Below are positions 8,047 to 16,554 of a DNA stretch of 45,501 bases, one piece after another. Each line of letters starts with the position of its first letter. Position 1 is the first letter of the stretch. The DNA is taken from NCBI GenBank assembly GCA_902793405.1, contig CADBDH010000022.1:1-45501 (forward strand), written 5' to 3'. Source of the DNA: an uncultured Bacteroidales bacterium (GTDB taxonomy: Bacteria; Bacteroidota; Bacteroidia; Bacteroidales; Muribaculaceae). The position numbers were made by a program, and so were the translations under genes. The notes under the pieces are model-generated. The model had not been told where the DNA came from, did no database searches, and was given only the letters and a program-made list of their open reading frames with translations.

Positions 8047-8181
8047 TCATTTCACTTTGAAAGTCTTGTCGGCCATGGCGGCAAGCTGGCGAAAACGCTT
8101 GTACCAGCCGGGCTGGTTGGCGGGGCGCAGCTTGGGCATGCGGGCCGCGGGGCGATTGATGTTGAACGGTTTCTTGATCAT
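8047..8181 (-). CDS. Small basic protein, translationally coupled
   Basis: A 44-residue ORF starts with ATG at 8181, overlapping the stop of the DUF6048 gene as ATGA (8181-8178). The product is strongly basic, with many Lys/Arg and Pro/Asn, and contains the segments PGWYKRFRQLAAM and KTFKVK. It has no signal peptide or membrane segment. The overlap is the same kind as between DUF6452 and DUF6048 in this operon, which supports real translation. I know no family for it, and chance cannot be ruled out at this length. Confidence 0.5.
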   Translation of the reverse strand: MIKKPFNINRPAARMPKLRPANQPGWYKRFRQLAAMADKTFKVK

Positions 8182-9062
8182 GGCTGCTGTGTTGTTGTTG
8201 TGGTGGTGGCTTCCTTGCGGTGCAAGGGCAGGACATAATAAATGCTCAACGAGAAACCCAACGAGCCGCTGCGTGGACCGTAACCGGGTATGAACCAGGG
8301 CCGTGAGTGGTCGCTCTTGCCATAGTTGAAGATGCCGTGGTAACGGATTATCCATCCCAACGAGATGGGGCCATACAGCTTGGCGCGCAGGCCGGCACCC
8401 GCCTCGCCCCACAGGGCATGCGAACGCTCGCCCTTGATTTCGCCGGGCAATACCTCGTCCCAGTAGCTGTTCAGGTACCTCACGTCGGTGATGTCATAGG
8501 TGAAGGTGCTGTAACCCAGTCTGATGCCCAGATAGGCCTGATAGTCAGGGCTGTTCTTGAACAGGAAGTTATAGTTGGCACCCACCTTGAAGTAGGGGGA
8601 CGGTTTGCCGTGATAGGTGTAGTTCATGTCGTCGGGCGTGGACTTGGCCCAACCCAGACCCAGCTCGACGGTGGGCTGCAGACGGTTCCACATGTTGAGC
8701 GTGGCATTGACGTCGGCGCTGGCATAGGTTTGCCCGAAGGCCATGAACAAGGGTTCGGCGATGTTGAGGCCGAAGGCCACGTCGGTGAGTAGCGGATAAC
8801 GCTTATAGACTCGGCGCAGCGAGTCTCTGCGGGCCTCGGCCATAGCCTCGGTGCTGTCGCCGCTGATGTATTGCTGGATGATTTTCTCGTCGGTGCCTTT
8901 GGGTGGCGGCAAGACTTTGTTGGTCTCGGGCGTGACGGGTGTGACGTGCCGTTTATCAGGCTCCTGGGCCATGGCTCCCGCCATCACCATCACCAGCACC
9001 AGCATCGCCATGGTGACGAAGAAACGCCTGTAGGGTAATATGTTGTCCATGAGCGGCTTCAT
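8178..9062 (-). CDS. DUF6048 family outer-membrane beta-barrel protein
   Basis: I place the start at ATG 9062, giving 294 residues; the frame is open further upstream but only across the DUF6452 gene. A signal peptide follows (hydrophobic core VTMAMLVLVMVMAGAMAQ). After a Pro/Thr-rich linker comes a run of amphipathic beta strands rich in Tyr/Gly (YFKVGANYNFLF, AYLGIRLGYSTF, LGFSLSIYYVLPL), typical of a small outer-membrane barrel. The start overlaps the DUF6452 stop as ATGA. DUF6452 and DUF6048 are usually adjacent in Bacteroidales as I know them; their role is unknown. Confidence 0.8.
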   Translation of the reverse strand: MKPLMDNILPYRRFFVTMAMLVLVMVMAGAMAQEPDKRHVTPVTPETNKVLPPPKGTDEKIIQQYISGDSTEAMAEARRDSLRRVYKRYPLLTDVAFGLNIAEPLFMAFGQTYASADVNATLNMWNRLQPTVELGLGWAKSTPDDMNYTYHGKPSPYFKVGANYNFLFKNSPDYQAYLGIRLGYSTFTYDITDVRYLNSYWDEVLPGEIKGERSHALWGEAGAGLRAKLYGPISLGWIIRYHGIFNYGKSDHSRPWFIPGYGPRSGSLGFSLSIYYVLPLHRKEATTTTTTQQP

Positions 9063-9550
9063 TGGGCGATATCGGTGAAATGGATGCGCAGGGCGGGGGT
9101 GCGCGAGTTGGTGACCAGCGGCGTGAGCAGCACTACCGAGTCGATGCCGTTGTGGGTGCAGCTCAAGCTGTGGATGTCGAAGTTGTACATCGCGCCGCAT
9201 TGGGCCGAATGGAAATAGATGACAGGCTCGTAAACCAGGGTGAGGGTGTCGTCCAGCTCTTTAGCCATCGGTGTGCCGATGCCCACCCATCGTGAAATGG
9301 CATAGCTGGTAGTGCCCACGCTGGCGCGCAGGGGCAGATAAATCTCTTTCAGCGAGTTGGAATCGGCGAGCAGGCTGTCGCCAGGGACGCCAATGCCCAT
9401 GATGGTCAAGCCGGGGACCGACTGCTGGCTGTTGCCGATGTACAGCGCCGCCAGCGGCAGGCTGCTGCCGTTGTCGTAGCAGCTGCTGTCGTTGCACGAT
9501 GCCATGCACAGGGCCGCCAGGGCCAGGACTATGGGCAAGAGTGTTCTCAT
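9059..9550 (-). CDS. DUF6452 family lipoprotein
   Basis: This 163-residue protein has a lipoprotein signal (MRTLLPIVLALAALCMASC) with the modified cysteine at residue 19. The mature part is beta-rich with conserved-looking Cys residues (CGAMYNFDIHSLSCTHNGIDSV). It starts 4 bases after the glycosyltransferase stop and overlaps DUF6048 downstream, so the genes are co-transcribed and probably act together in the outer membrane. Function is unknown. Confidence 0.8.
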   Translation of the reverse strand: MRTLLPIVLALAALCMASCNDSSCYDNGSSLPLAALYIGNSQQSVPGLTIMGIGVPGDSLLADSNSLKEIYLPLRASVGTTSYAISRWVGIGTPMAKELDDTLTLVYEPVIYFHSAQCGAMYNFDIHSLSCTHNGIDSVVLLTPLVTNSRTPALRIHFTDIAQ

Positions 9551-9554
9551 CGTC

Positions 9555-10595
9555 TTATTCGGCTTCGACGCGGACTTTCTCGGCCGGAACGGCGGCCTTC
9601 AGCTCGTCGGCATGGTTGGGAGCATTCAGGGCGGGTGCATCGTCGGTGATCTCCTCGCCAATCTCATAGTGGTTGCGGTCGTTGCTGTGGCGGATGATGA
9701 GTTCTCCCAGGAATCCGGCAAGGAACAACTGGGTACCCAGCAGCATCGACGTCAGTGACAGGTAGAAGTAGGGCGAATCGGTGACCAGGCGGTAGCTGTT
9801 GCCGCTGTACATGTTGTAGAGCTTGAGGGCGCCAACCACAATCACGGCGACGAAACCGAGTAGGAACATCAGGCTGCCCAGCAGGCCGAAGAAGTGCATC
9901 GGCTTCACGCCGAACTTGGCCTGGAACCACAGTGTGAGCAGGTCCAGGTAGCCGTTGACAAAGCGGTCAAGGCCGAATTTTGTCGTGCCGTACTTGCGGG
10001 CCTGGTGCTTCACCTCTTTCTCTCCGATGCGGGTGAAACCGGCGTTTTTGGCCAGGTAGGGCACATAGCGGTGCATGTCGCCATACACCTCGATGTGCTT
10101 GATCACCTCACGGCGGTAGGCTTTCAGGCCGCAGTTGAAGTCATGCAGGTTGTGGATGCCGCTCACGCGACGTGCCGTGGCGTTGAACAGCTTGGTGGGG
10201 ATGGTCTTGCTCAACGGGTCGTAGCGCTTCTTCTTCCAGCCGCTCACCAGGTCGTAGCCTTCCTGCGTGATCATGCGGTACAGCGCGGGAATCTCGTCGG
10301 GGCTGTCCTGCAGGTCGGCGTCCATGGTGATGACGACATTGCCGCGGGCACGGTCAAATCCCGTGTTCAGCGCGGGCGACTTGCCGTAGTTGCGGCGAAA
10401 AGCGACACCTTTCAGCCTAGGGTTGCGCTTGTGCAGGTCCTTAATGACTTGCCAGGAGTCGTCGGTGCTGCCGTCGTTGATGAACAGCACCTCGTAGGAT
10501 AAACCGTTCTCGTCCATGACACGCTCAATCCACTCGGCGAGTTCGGGCAGCGACTCGGCTTCGTTGTATAACGGTACGATTACTGAAATGTCCAT
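9555..10595 (-). CDS. GT2 family glycosyltransferase (DPM1/GtrB-like)
   Basis: The 346-residue protein opens with the GT-A core MDISVIVPLYNEAESLPEL and has the metal/sugar-nucleotide motif DADLQD (in ITMDADLQDSPDEIP). Two C-terminal transmembrane helices (about 234-258 and 277-300) match polyprenyl-phosphate glycosyltransferases. The likely reaction is transfer of a sugar from a nucleotide sugar to undecaprenyl phosphate at the inner face of the membrane; the sugar cannot be told. The C-terminal ~40 residues are acidic and Ala-rich. It lies 37 bases after the DUF4199 gene, a common pairing in Bacteroidetes. Confidence 0.9.
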   Translation of the reverse strand: MDISVIVPLYNEAESLPELAEWIERVMDENGLSYEVLFINDGSTDDSWQVIKDLHKRNPRLKGVAFRRNYGKSPALNTGFDRARGNVVITMDADLQDSPDEIPALYRMITQEGYDLVSGWKKKRYDPLSKTIPTKLFNATARRVSGIHNLHDFNCGLKAYRREVIKHIEVYGDMHRYVPYLAKNAGFTRIGEKEVKHQARKYGTTKFGLDRFVNGYLDLLTLWFQAKFGVKPMHFFGLLGSLMFLLGFVAVIVVGALKLYNMYSGNSYRLVTDSPYFYLSLTSMLLGTQLFLAGFLGELIIRHSNDRNHYEIGEEITDDAPALNAPNHADELKAAVPAEKVRVEAE

Positions 10596-10632
10596 ACTAT
10601 ATGGTAGATATACTGTCTTGATTTCTAATTGG

Positions 10633-11181
10633 TTAATTGTTTGGCCGGTTGCGGCGTTCGGGCAAGGGGCGCTGGGCTATCCATGCGGTGACGGCGCTCA
10701 CCAGCGACCCGAAGAAAGTGACGAACCAGAAGGTGCTCATCACCATCTCGATGGGCGTGGGCAGCACTTTCTCGTCGATGGCCTGCTGCAGCACGCTCAG
10801 CAGCTCGCTGTCCTTCATCTGCGGCAGCTTGCTGTAAACGTCGATAGCGGCCTGGGCTTGTTCATAGACGAAGTTGGGACGGACATACTGCAGCACCAGG
10901 AACACAATGAAACTGCACAGCACGGTGCCCAAGATAAACAGCATGATGCCCAGCATCCACAATCCGGCATACTCGACAAATCCGTCGTCCTCGATGAACT
11001 TGCGGCGCTGGAAGTAGTAGGTCACCAGAGGCGTGCCCAGCAGCAACACCAAGAACAGGAACTGCAGGGGCATGAACCAGTCGGCAAAGATGGAACATAC
11101 CGCTGTGCACGACAGATACAGGCCAAAGGGGACTCCCCACTCGCCAGCCCGTTGATAGATGCTTTTTCCAGACTTCATCAT
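10633..11181 (-). CDS. DUF4199 domain-containing membrane protein
   Basis: The product of about 182 residues has four transmembrane segments (near 15-35, 40-58, 75-100 and 148-168) in the DUF4199 arrangement. A periplasmic or cytosolic loop between TM3 and TM4 carries many charged residues. The frame opens with TTG at 11187, but two adjacent ATGs at 11181 and 11178 are better starts. It heads the five-gene operon that runs to 8047. Its function is not known; neighbours suggest a link to lipid-linked sugar transfer. Confidence 0.8.
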   Translation of the reverse strand: MMKSGKSIYQRAGEWGVPFGLYLSCTAVCSIFADWFMPLQFLFLVLLLGTPLVTYYFQRRKFIEDDGFVEYAGLWMLGIMLFILGTVLCSFIVFLVLQYVRPNFVYEQAQAAIDVYSKLPQMKDSELLSVLQQAIDEKVLPTPIEMVMSTFWFVTFFGSLVSAVTAWIAQRPLPERRNRPNN

Positions 11182-11191
11182 AAACAAAGGG

Positions 11192-11199
11192 CAAAATTA
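11192..11199 (-). promoter_or_regulatory. -7 element for the DUF4199-GT2 operon
   Basis: TAATTTTG on the minus strand fits the consensus fully. Initiation would fall near 11188, giving a leader of only about 7-10 bases before ATG 11181/11178. The -33 element is weak. Confidence 0.5.
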
Positions 11200-11261
11200 C
11201 TCTATTTTCCCCGAAAATGAGCCAACTCTTGCCATTTTTTTAGAAACTTTATTGATGCAGG

Positions 11262-11293
11262 GTTGTAAAATCAAAAATAGTGTAGTATTTTTG
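11262..11293 (+). promoter_or_regulatory. Promoter of the hybrid two-component regulator
   Basis: GTTG (11262-11265), a 20-base spacer and TATTTTTG (11286-11293) fit the Bacteroidetes promoter. Transcription would start near 11297, about 30 bases before ATG 11327, which supports that start over the upstream one at 11159. Confidence 0.6.
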
Positions 11294-11326
11294 CAAACAA
11301 GAATCAAGATATTACTAATTGTTAGC

Positions 11327-14224
11327 ATGACGAACCCGATAGCCTGTGGCCGAAATAGGTGTTGGACGGTGGTCGCCAGTGTGTTGGCCGCCGTACTTAT
11401 CGTGATGGCACCCTCGTGCCGTCGCAATACCGGTTGTCGCCATGCCGACAATACGCATTATGCCCAGGTGGACAGCACGCTCAAGAATGTGGGCAACCTG
11501 GACTCGCTGGCGCAATGGGCCCAACGCTATCATCACCAGGGTGACAACGTGGGCGAAATCGTTGCGTTGAAGTATTACGGACGTGCGCTCAGGCACCGTT
11601 CGCGCTTCGACGAGGCGATTGACGTTCACGAGAAGGGCCTGGAATTGGCCACTGCAGCCTGCGACACGCTGGGAATGGTCACTATGCTCAACAACCTGGG
11701 GTCCGACTATAGGCACAAGGGCAACCTGAGCAAGTCCAATGGATTCTATTACAGGGTGTTGCAAATGGGTACTGAATTCAGCGAGTCCGATTGCAGGCAA
11801 TGCGTCAATGAGCGCTTTATGGCGCTCAACGGCATCGGCAACATCGAGTTGGAACTCCGTCACTATGCCCAAGCCGACAACCTGTTCCATGAATCCCTCA
11901 GTGGAGCCCAATCGTTGGACAGTCACAGGGGTATGGCCGTGAATTGTGCTGGCCTGGGAGATGTTAAGCGTGCGCTGGGCGATACCGATTCGGCGTGGTT
12001 CTATCACAACGAGGCGTTGAAACACTACCAGTTGACGGGCAATAAGAATGGCGAGGCGCAATGCCACGTGAACTTCGGTGAACTCTATGCCGACGAACGC
12101 AATTACTCGCATGCCGAGGCCGAGTTCAAACAGGCCTATGACGAATTCAAGGAGCAGGCAGACACCTATTACTGGCTCGAAGCCTGTCTGTCGCTCGCCG
12201 CCATGAACATCAAAATGGGAGATACCGATGAGGCCCGTCGCTATCTGCAGGAAGCCGAAGCCGAGGCCCTGCGCATCAACAGTATAGAGCAACAGGCCAA
12301 GGTGTACTACATGTACTTTGACCTGGCGATGAAGGAGGGCGACGTGAAGCGGGCTTTGGACTACCACCTCAAGAGCGACGAGATGTATGATAGCATCTAC
12401 GGCTTGGAGAAGAACAACGAGATGCGACACCAAATCGCTGAATATGAGGCCAATGTCAAGCAGGGCGAGATGAGCGTGCTCAACAAGGACATCAAGCGTT
12501 TGCACCGCACGCGCAACATGATGGGGCTGTTCACCATGCTGCTGGTGCTCATGGCAGGTGCCATCATCGCGGCGCTGATCTACGCATCGCGTGTTCGACT
12601 GCGCACCCAGCGGCTGATGCGTCAGGTCGAGGAAACGCGCTCGCTCTTCTTTACCAACGTGGTTCACCAGCTGCGCACCCCGCTGACGGCCATCATGGGC
12701 GCCACCGACGGCATCGTGGCGCAGTCAACGGCCAGCGGCGCTGAGGTCGATGCCGACCAGCGCAAGAATGTGGAAATCATCGAGCGGCAGGGGCACCACC
12801 TGCTGCTGCTCGTGGACCGCATCCTGGAAGTGGGCAGCGTGCGCAGCGCCCTCAAGGGGCCGGAATGGCGCACGGGCGATGTGGTGGGCTACCTGCGCAT
12901 GATTGTGGAGAGTTACCGCGAGGCCTGTGTCGATGGCCAGATCGAGCTCACTTATACCTCTGCCGAGAAAGAGGTGGAAATGGATATCGTGCCCAATTAT
13001 CTCAAGACCATCGTGGGAAGCCTCATCGAGAATGCCATCAGCTACAGCAATGATTACAGCAAAATCTCGGTGACCTCGCATGTCGATGGCAATAACTTGG
13101 TAATCAAGGTGGCCGATAACGGTATCGGTATTGGTCCCGACGACTTGCCCCATGTCTTTGAACCGTTCTACCGCGCCGCTGCAGCCGAGCAGATGTGCGG
13201 GGGAGTGGGCATCGGTTTGACCGTGGTGCGCGACATGACCAATGTATTGGGGGGCAAAGCCACTGTCGAGAGCACATTGGGCAACGGGTCGGTCTTCACG
13301 GTGACTCTGCCTCGACGCCATAGCGGGCAAGAGGTCTATCAGCGCCTTGAAATGGTTCTTGAGCCTGTCAAGAAGGCGGTGCACAGGCATCACGAGACTG
13401 ATGAGGCCGATGCCAGTGACCAGTCCCGCAAGGGCAGTCCCGTCGTCCTGGTGGTCGAGGACCATAACGATGTGGCAAGACTTATCGGGTCGGCCTTGGG
13501 AACGGGCTTCAGCGTACACTATGCATCTAACGGTGAGCAGGGACTGGCCCGCGCCAGCGAACTGATGCCTGACCTGATCATTACCGACATCAAGATGCCC
13601 TATATGGATGGCCTGGAACTGTGCCGCCGCGTCAGGGCCTCGCGCCAGTTGTGCCATATCCCGGTTATTGTGCTCAGCGCACGCACCAGCGAGGAGGATC
13701 GCATGCGTGGCTTCGAAGCCGGAGCCGATGTATATCTGGTGAAGCCGTTCAATGCCGTTGAGATAAAATTGCTGGCGACTAAGCTGCTGGAGAACAGGAA
13801 TATGCTCAAGAAGGTATATAGTAAAGCTCAAAGTACTGTTTTGCCGCAAGACACTAGCCTGGCAGTAGCTGATCATGCGCCCGATGACGAGGACTTCCTG
13901 GAGGCTTTCACCCAGTTGGTGGAAGAGCAATTACCGGGCGGAAAGTCGCGTTTGAACCTTGATCTGATTGCCGGCAGGCTCAAGATGGGCGAGAGCCAGC
14001 TCAAGCGCCGCATCCTTGAGTTGACGGGCAAGAATGCTGTGGCCTACATTTCCCAGCTGCGTATGGAGAAGGCGATGCGCCTGCTGCGTGAGCGCCCCAA
14101 CATGCTCATTGGTGATGTGGCCGAGCAATGCGGTTTTGGCGATGTGGCCTATTTCTCGCGCGTCTTCCGCCAGCATTACAAGATGACGCCGACCGAGGCT
14201 CGCAAGAGCGACACCCTGGGCTAG
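11327..14224 (+). CDS. Hybrid two-component system sensor/regulator with TPR input
   Basis: This 965-residue protein joins sensor and regulator. An N-terminal hydrophobic segment (about 17-30, ending near APSC) is a signal or lipoprotein-like sequence. Then come tetratricopeptide-like helical repeats (about 60-370), a transmembrane helix (about 405-425), a HisKA box with H447 (FFTNVVHQLRTPLTAI) and an ATPase domain (DNGIGIG, GGVGIGLTVV). A receiver domain has acceptor D754 (IITDIKMPYMDG) and KPF, and a C-terminal AraC-type helix-turn-helix covers about 860-960. All catalytic residues are present. It differs from classical polysaccharide-utilisation HTCS, which carry propeller sensors, and no SusC/D genes adjoin it. 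The input signal and target genes are unknown. Upstream frame from 11159 overlaps the promoter, so ATG 11327 is preferred. Confidence 0.9.
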   Translation: MTNPIACGRNRCWTVVASVLAAVLIVMAPSCRRNTGCRHADNTHYAQVDSTLKNVGNLDSLAQWAQRYHHQGDNVGEIVALKYYGRALRHRSRFDEAIDVHEKGLELATAACDTLGMVTMLNNLGSDYRHKGNLSKSNGFYYRVLQMGTEFSESDCRQCVNERFMALNGIGNIELELRHYAQADNLFHESLSGAQSLDSHRGMAVNCAGLGDVKRALGDTDSAWFYHNEALKHYQLTGNKNGEAQCHVNFGELYADERNYSHAEAEFKQAYDEFKEQADTYYWLEACLSLAAMNIKMGDTDEARRYLQEAEAEALRINSIEQQAKVYYMYFDLAMKEGDVKRALDYHLKSDEMYDSIYGLEKNNEMRHQIAEYEANVKQGEMSVLNKDIKRLHRTRNMMGLFTMLLVLMAGAIIAALIYASRVRLRTQRLMRQVEETRSLFFTNVVHQLRTPLTAIMGATDGIVAQSTASGAEVDADQRKNVEIIERQGHHLLLLVDRILEVGSVRSALKGPEWRTGDVVGYLRMIVESYREACVDGQIELTYTSAEKEVEMDIVPNYLKTIVGSLIENAISYSNDYSKISVTSHVDGNNLVIKVADNGIGIGPDDLPHVFEPFYRAAAAEQMCGGVGIGLTVVRDMTNVLGGKATVESTLGNGSVFTVTLPRRHSGQEVYQRLEMVLEPVKKAVHRHHETDEADASDQSRKGSPVVLVVEDHNDVARLIGSALGTGFSVHYASNGEQGLARASELMPDLIITDIKMPYMDGLELCRRVRASRQLCHIPVIVLSARTSEEDRMRGFEAGADVYLVKPFNAVEIKLLATKLLENRNMLKKVYSKAQSTVLPQDTSLAVADHAPDDEDFLEAFTQLVEEQLPGGKSRLNLDLIAGRLKMGESQLKRRILELTGKNAVAYISQLRMEKAMRLLRERPNMLIGDVAEQCGFGDVAYFSRVFRQHYKMTPTEARKSDTLG

Positions 14225-14601
14225 TGAAGGGTGCGCAACGGCGGCTCGAAGGCGTCGGGATAATAGCGGATGTCGAAGTCTTGCGGCGTGCCCACAATAA
14301 TCATCACATCAAACTGGATGCTCATGTGCAACTGGCAATGCTCGATGTAGCCATTGGCGGCATCGACCAGATGACGGATTTTGGCTTTGTTGATGGATTC
14401 CATGGGGTCAAAATCATCGTCGCTGGTGCGTGTCTTCACCTCGACGATGTGGAGGCAGTTGTTGCCCGGTTCCTGGGCCACGATGTCGATCTCGAGATGC
14501 CCGAGACGCCAATTGGTTTCGCGAATGGTGTACCCCTGCGCAATCAGGAATTCACAGGCGGCATGTTCGCCAAACTCTCCAAGTTTATTATGGTTATCCA
14601 T
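14221..14601 (-). CDS. yraN: YraN family (UPF0102) nuclease-fold protein
   Basis: This 126-residue protein has the typical YraN pattern: an N-terminal G-E-x-x-A helix, NWRLGHLEIDIVA with E37 and D39, and HIVEVKTR with E54 and K56. Together these make a PD-(D/E)xK-like site of the Holliday-junction-resolvase-like fold. Function in the cell is not settled. It is convergent with the two-component gene, and the two stop codons share one palindromic CTAG (14221-14224). It follows rarA by 34 bases and probably belongs to the same transcript. Confidence 0.9.
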   Translation of the reverse strand: MDNHNKLGEFGEHAACEFLIAQGYTIRETNWRLGHLEIDIVAQEPGNNCLHIVEVKTRTSDDDFDPMESINKAKIRHLVDAANGYIEHCQLHMSIQFDVMIIVGTPQDFDIRYYPDAFEPPLRTLH

Positions 14602-14635
14602 CAGTGGATTGCGTGTATCGATTTAAAGTGATTCT

Positions 14636-15937
14636 TTAATCTTTTTCGGGTCCATGTCCTGCACGGCTTCCCCATCGTGCCTGCTGGCGTGCGGTCATCT
14701 GGTTCTCGGCAGGATTATCCTGTGGGTGCCACAGCTGGGGATGGTTCAGTTCCTCGGGCATGTACTGCTGGTTGACGAAGTGGCCGGGGAAGTCGTGGGC
14801 ATACCGGTAGTCCTTGCCGTAGCCCAACTGCTTCATCAGGCCCGTCGGGGCATTGCGCAGGTGCAGGGGAACGGGGGCGTTGCCCGTTTGCTCGACATAG
14901 GCCAAGGCATCGTCAATGGCCAGATAGGCGCTGTTGCTTTTGGCGCTGGTGGCCAGGTAGATGGCGCACTCGCTGAGGGGGATGCGCCCCTCGGGCCACC
15001 CGATTTTGTTGATGATGTCAAAGGTGGCGTTGGCCAGCAGCAGGGCGTTGGGGTTGGCCAGGCCGATGTCCTCGGCTGCCAGGATGCACAGGCGCCGCGC
15101 GATAAACTTGGGGTCTTCGCCGCCGGCGATGAGCCGTGCCAGCCAATAGACTGCCGCATCGGGGTCGCTGCCGCGTATGCTCTTGATAAAGGCGCTGATG
15201 ATATCGTAATGCATCTCGCCGCCCTTGTCAAAGGCGAGCGGGTTCTGTTGCAGGCGGCTGGTGACGATATCGTCGTTGATGACCATCGGTTCGCCGTCCT
15301 GCAGCGATTGCATGATTAGGTCGAGGATGTTGAGCAGTTTGCGCGCATCGCCGGCGGCAAAGCGCAGCAGGGCCTCGGTCTGTTCGACGCGCACCTCGCG
15401 TCCCTGGAACATCTTGTCGGTCTTGAGGGCGCGGTCCAGCAGGTGCAGCAGGTCATCACGGTCCAGCGGGTTGAGCACATAGACTTGGGCGCGGGAGAGC
15501 AGGGGGCGGATGACCTCAAACGAGGGATTCTCGGTCGTGGCGCCGATGAGCGTCACCGTGCCGCGTTCCACTGCACCGAGCAGCGAGTCCTGCTGGGACT
15601 TGTTGAAGCGGTGGATCTCGTCGATGAACAGGATAGGGCGGCCCTTGGCAAACACGCTGCGCGCATCGGCCTGGCAGCGGTCGAGCACCTCACGCACGTC
15701 CTTCACGCCCGACGTCACAGCGCTCAGGGTGTAGAAGGGCACCTGGGTCTGTTCGGCGATGATGCGGGCCAGGGTGGTCTTGCCCACGCCCGGTGGACCC
15801 CACAGGATGAACGACGAGATGCTGCCGCTCTCGATCATGCGGCGAATGACGGCGCCTTCACCCACAAGATGCCGTTGCCCGATGTAATCATCGAGCGAGC
15901 GGGGGCGCAGGCGTTCGGCAAGTGGTTCGTAACTCAT
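14636..15937 (-). CDS. rarA: Replication-associated recombination protein A (AAA+ ATPase)
   Basis: The 433-residue protein is full length for RarA/MgsA. It shows the N-terminal LRPRSLDDYIGQRHL, Walker A WGPPGVGKTT, Walker B LFIDEIHRFNK and sensor GATTENPSFEV, followed by the tetramerisation domain with EDIGLANP and the C-terminal YKDYRYAHDF-like segment. RarA acts at stalled replication forks with SSB. It lies between the methionine sulfoxide reductase gene and yraN, with spacers of 48 and 34 bases. Confidence 0.95.
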   Translation of the reverse strand: MSYEPLAERLRPRSLDDYIGQRHLVGEGAVIRRMIESGSISSFILWGPPGVGKTTLARIIAEQTQVPFYTLSAVTSGVKDVREVLDRCQADARSVFAKGRPILFIDEIHRFNKSQQDSLLGAVERGTVTLIGATTENPSFEVIRPLLSRAQVYVLNPLDRDDLLHLLDRALKTDKMFQGREVRVEQTEALLRFAAGDARKLLNILDLIMQSLQDGEPMVINDDIVTSRLQQNPLAFDKGGEMHYDIISAFIKSIRGSDPDAAVYWLARLIAGGEDPKFIARRLCILAAEDIGLANPNALLLANATFDIINKIGWPEGRIPLSECAIYLATSAKSNSAYLAIDDALAYVEQTGNAPVPLHLRNAPTGLMKQLGYGKDYRYAHDFPGHFVNQQYMPEELNHPQLWHPQDNPAENQMTARQQARWGSRAGHGPEKD

Positions 15938-15985
15938 ATTGAATTGACTGGACTGACTGGATGGGATGGGCTAACCGGATTGACA
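15938..15985. repeat. Degenerate heptamer repeat in a spacer
   Basis: The 48-base spacer consists of degenerate units of GACTGGA/GATGGGA type (tgactggactgactgg, then gatgggatggg). Similar low-complexity spacers occur elsewhere in the window (36986, 38094). Confidence 0.5.
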
Positions 15986-16444
15986 TTAAAGGGCATGGCG
16001 GGAGATGACCCGGGCGATTTCTTCGAGCCAGCGGGCATCGACGTCGTCAAAGGTGGCCAGTTCCTTGCTGTCGATGTCAAGCACGCCTGTCACGTTGCCT
16101 TCGCTGTCGTGCAGGGGCACGACAATCTCGCTACGCGACTCGCTGCTGCATGCGATGTGTCCCGGGAACTGCTCAACGTCGGGGACGACCAGGGTACGGT
16201 CCTCGTCCCACGCCGTGCCGCACACACCACGGCCACGCTTGATGCGATAGCACGCGATGGGGCCCTGGAAGGGACCCAGCTGCAGCTCGCCGTCCTTGAC
16301 AAGGTAGAATCCTGTCCACCACCAACCCATGGTCTCGTGCAGCAGGGCGGCAGCATTGGCCAGCTGTCCCGTGCTGTTGTTCTCGCCCTCGATCAGGCTC
16401 TCGACCTGCTTGACGAGCAATCGGTAAGTCTCGTTTTTGTCCAT
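15986..16444 (-). CDS. msrC: Free methionine-(R)-sulfoxide reductase, GAF domain
   Basis: This 152-residue GAF-domain protein matches fRMsr. Three cysteines, C65 (GPIACYR), C75 (GVCGTAW) and C99 (HIACSSES), are spaced 10 and 24 residues apart, as in the E. coli enzyme (84, 94, 118). Other hallmarks are WWWTGFYL near the N-terminus and SEIVVPL after the last cysteine. The enzyme reduces free methionine-R-sulfoxide in the cytosol. The promoter -7 box ends only 4 bases before the ATG, so the mRNA may be leaderless. The gene probably heads a transcript with rarA and yraN. Confidence 0.92.
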   Translation of the reverse strand: MDKNETYRLLVKQVESLIEGENNSTGQLANAAALLHETMGWWWTGFYLVKDGELQLGPFQGPIACYRIKRGRGVCGTAWDEDRTLVVPDVEQFPGHIACSSESRSEIVVPLHDSEGNVTGVLDIDSKELATFDDVDARWLEEIARVISRHAL

Positions 16445-16448
16445 AGCA

Positions 16449-16480
16449 CAAAGTTACATCAATTGCTGTAATCCTGCAAG
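16449..16480 (-). promoter_or_regulatory. Promoter touching the msrC start codon
   Basis: On the minus strand, CTTG (16480-16477), a 20-base spacer and TAACTTTG (16456-16449) precede ATG 16444 by only four bases. With initiation about four bases after the box, the transcript would begin at or one base before the start codon. Confidence 0.65.
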
Positions 16481-16491
16481 TGTAGCCCGAC

Positions 16492-16520
16492 AAAAAAATG
16501 GAGACGCGATTGCGTCTCCA
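16492..16520 (-). terminator. Rho-independent terminator
   Basis: The perfect stem TGGAGACGC/GCGTCTCCA (16499-16507, 16512-16520) has a four-base loop and, on the minus strand, is followed by seven T. It ends the secreted-protein gene at 16555. Confidence 0.9.
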
Positions 16521-16554
16521 TTCTTAGTCAATAGCTTTCTAGCTAAGGCTTGAA

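Noticed and set aside
9063-9200. N-terminal extension of the DUF6048 protein
   Set aside because: It lies entirely within the DUF6452 gene and lacks a signal peptide; ATG 9062 gives one directly.
15443-16471. Plus-strand ORF across rarA and msrC
   Set aside because: It spans two well-supported minus-strand genes and shows no domain.
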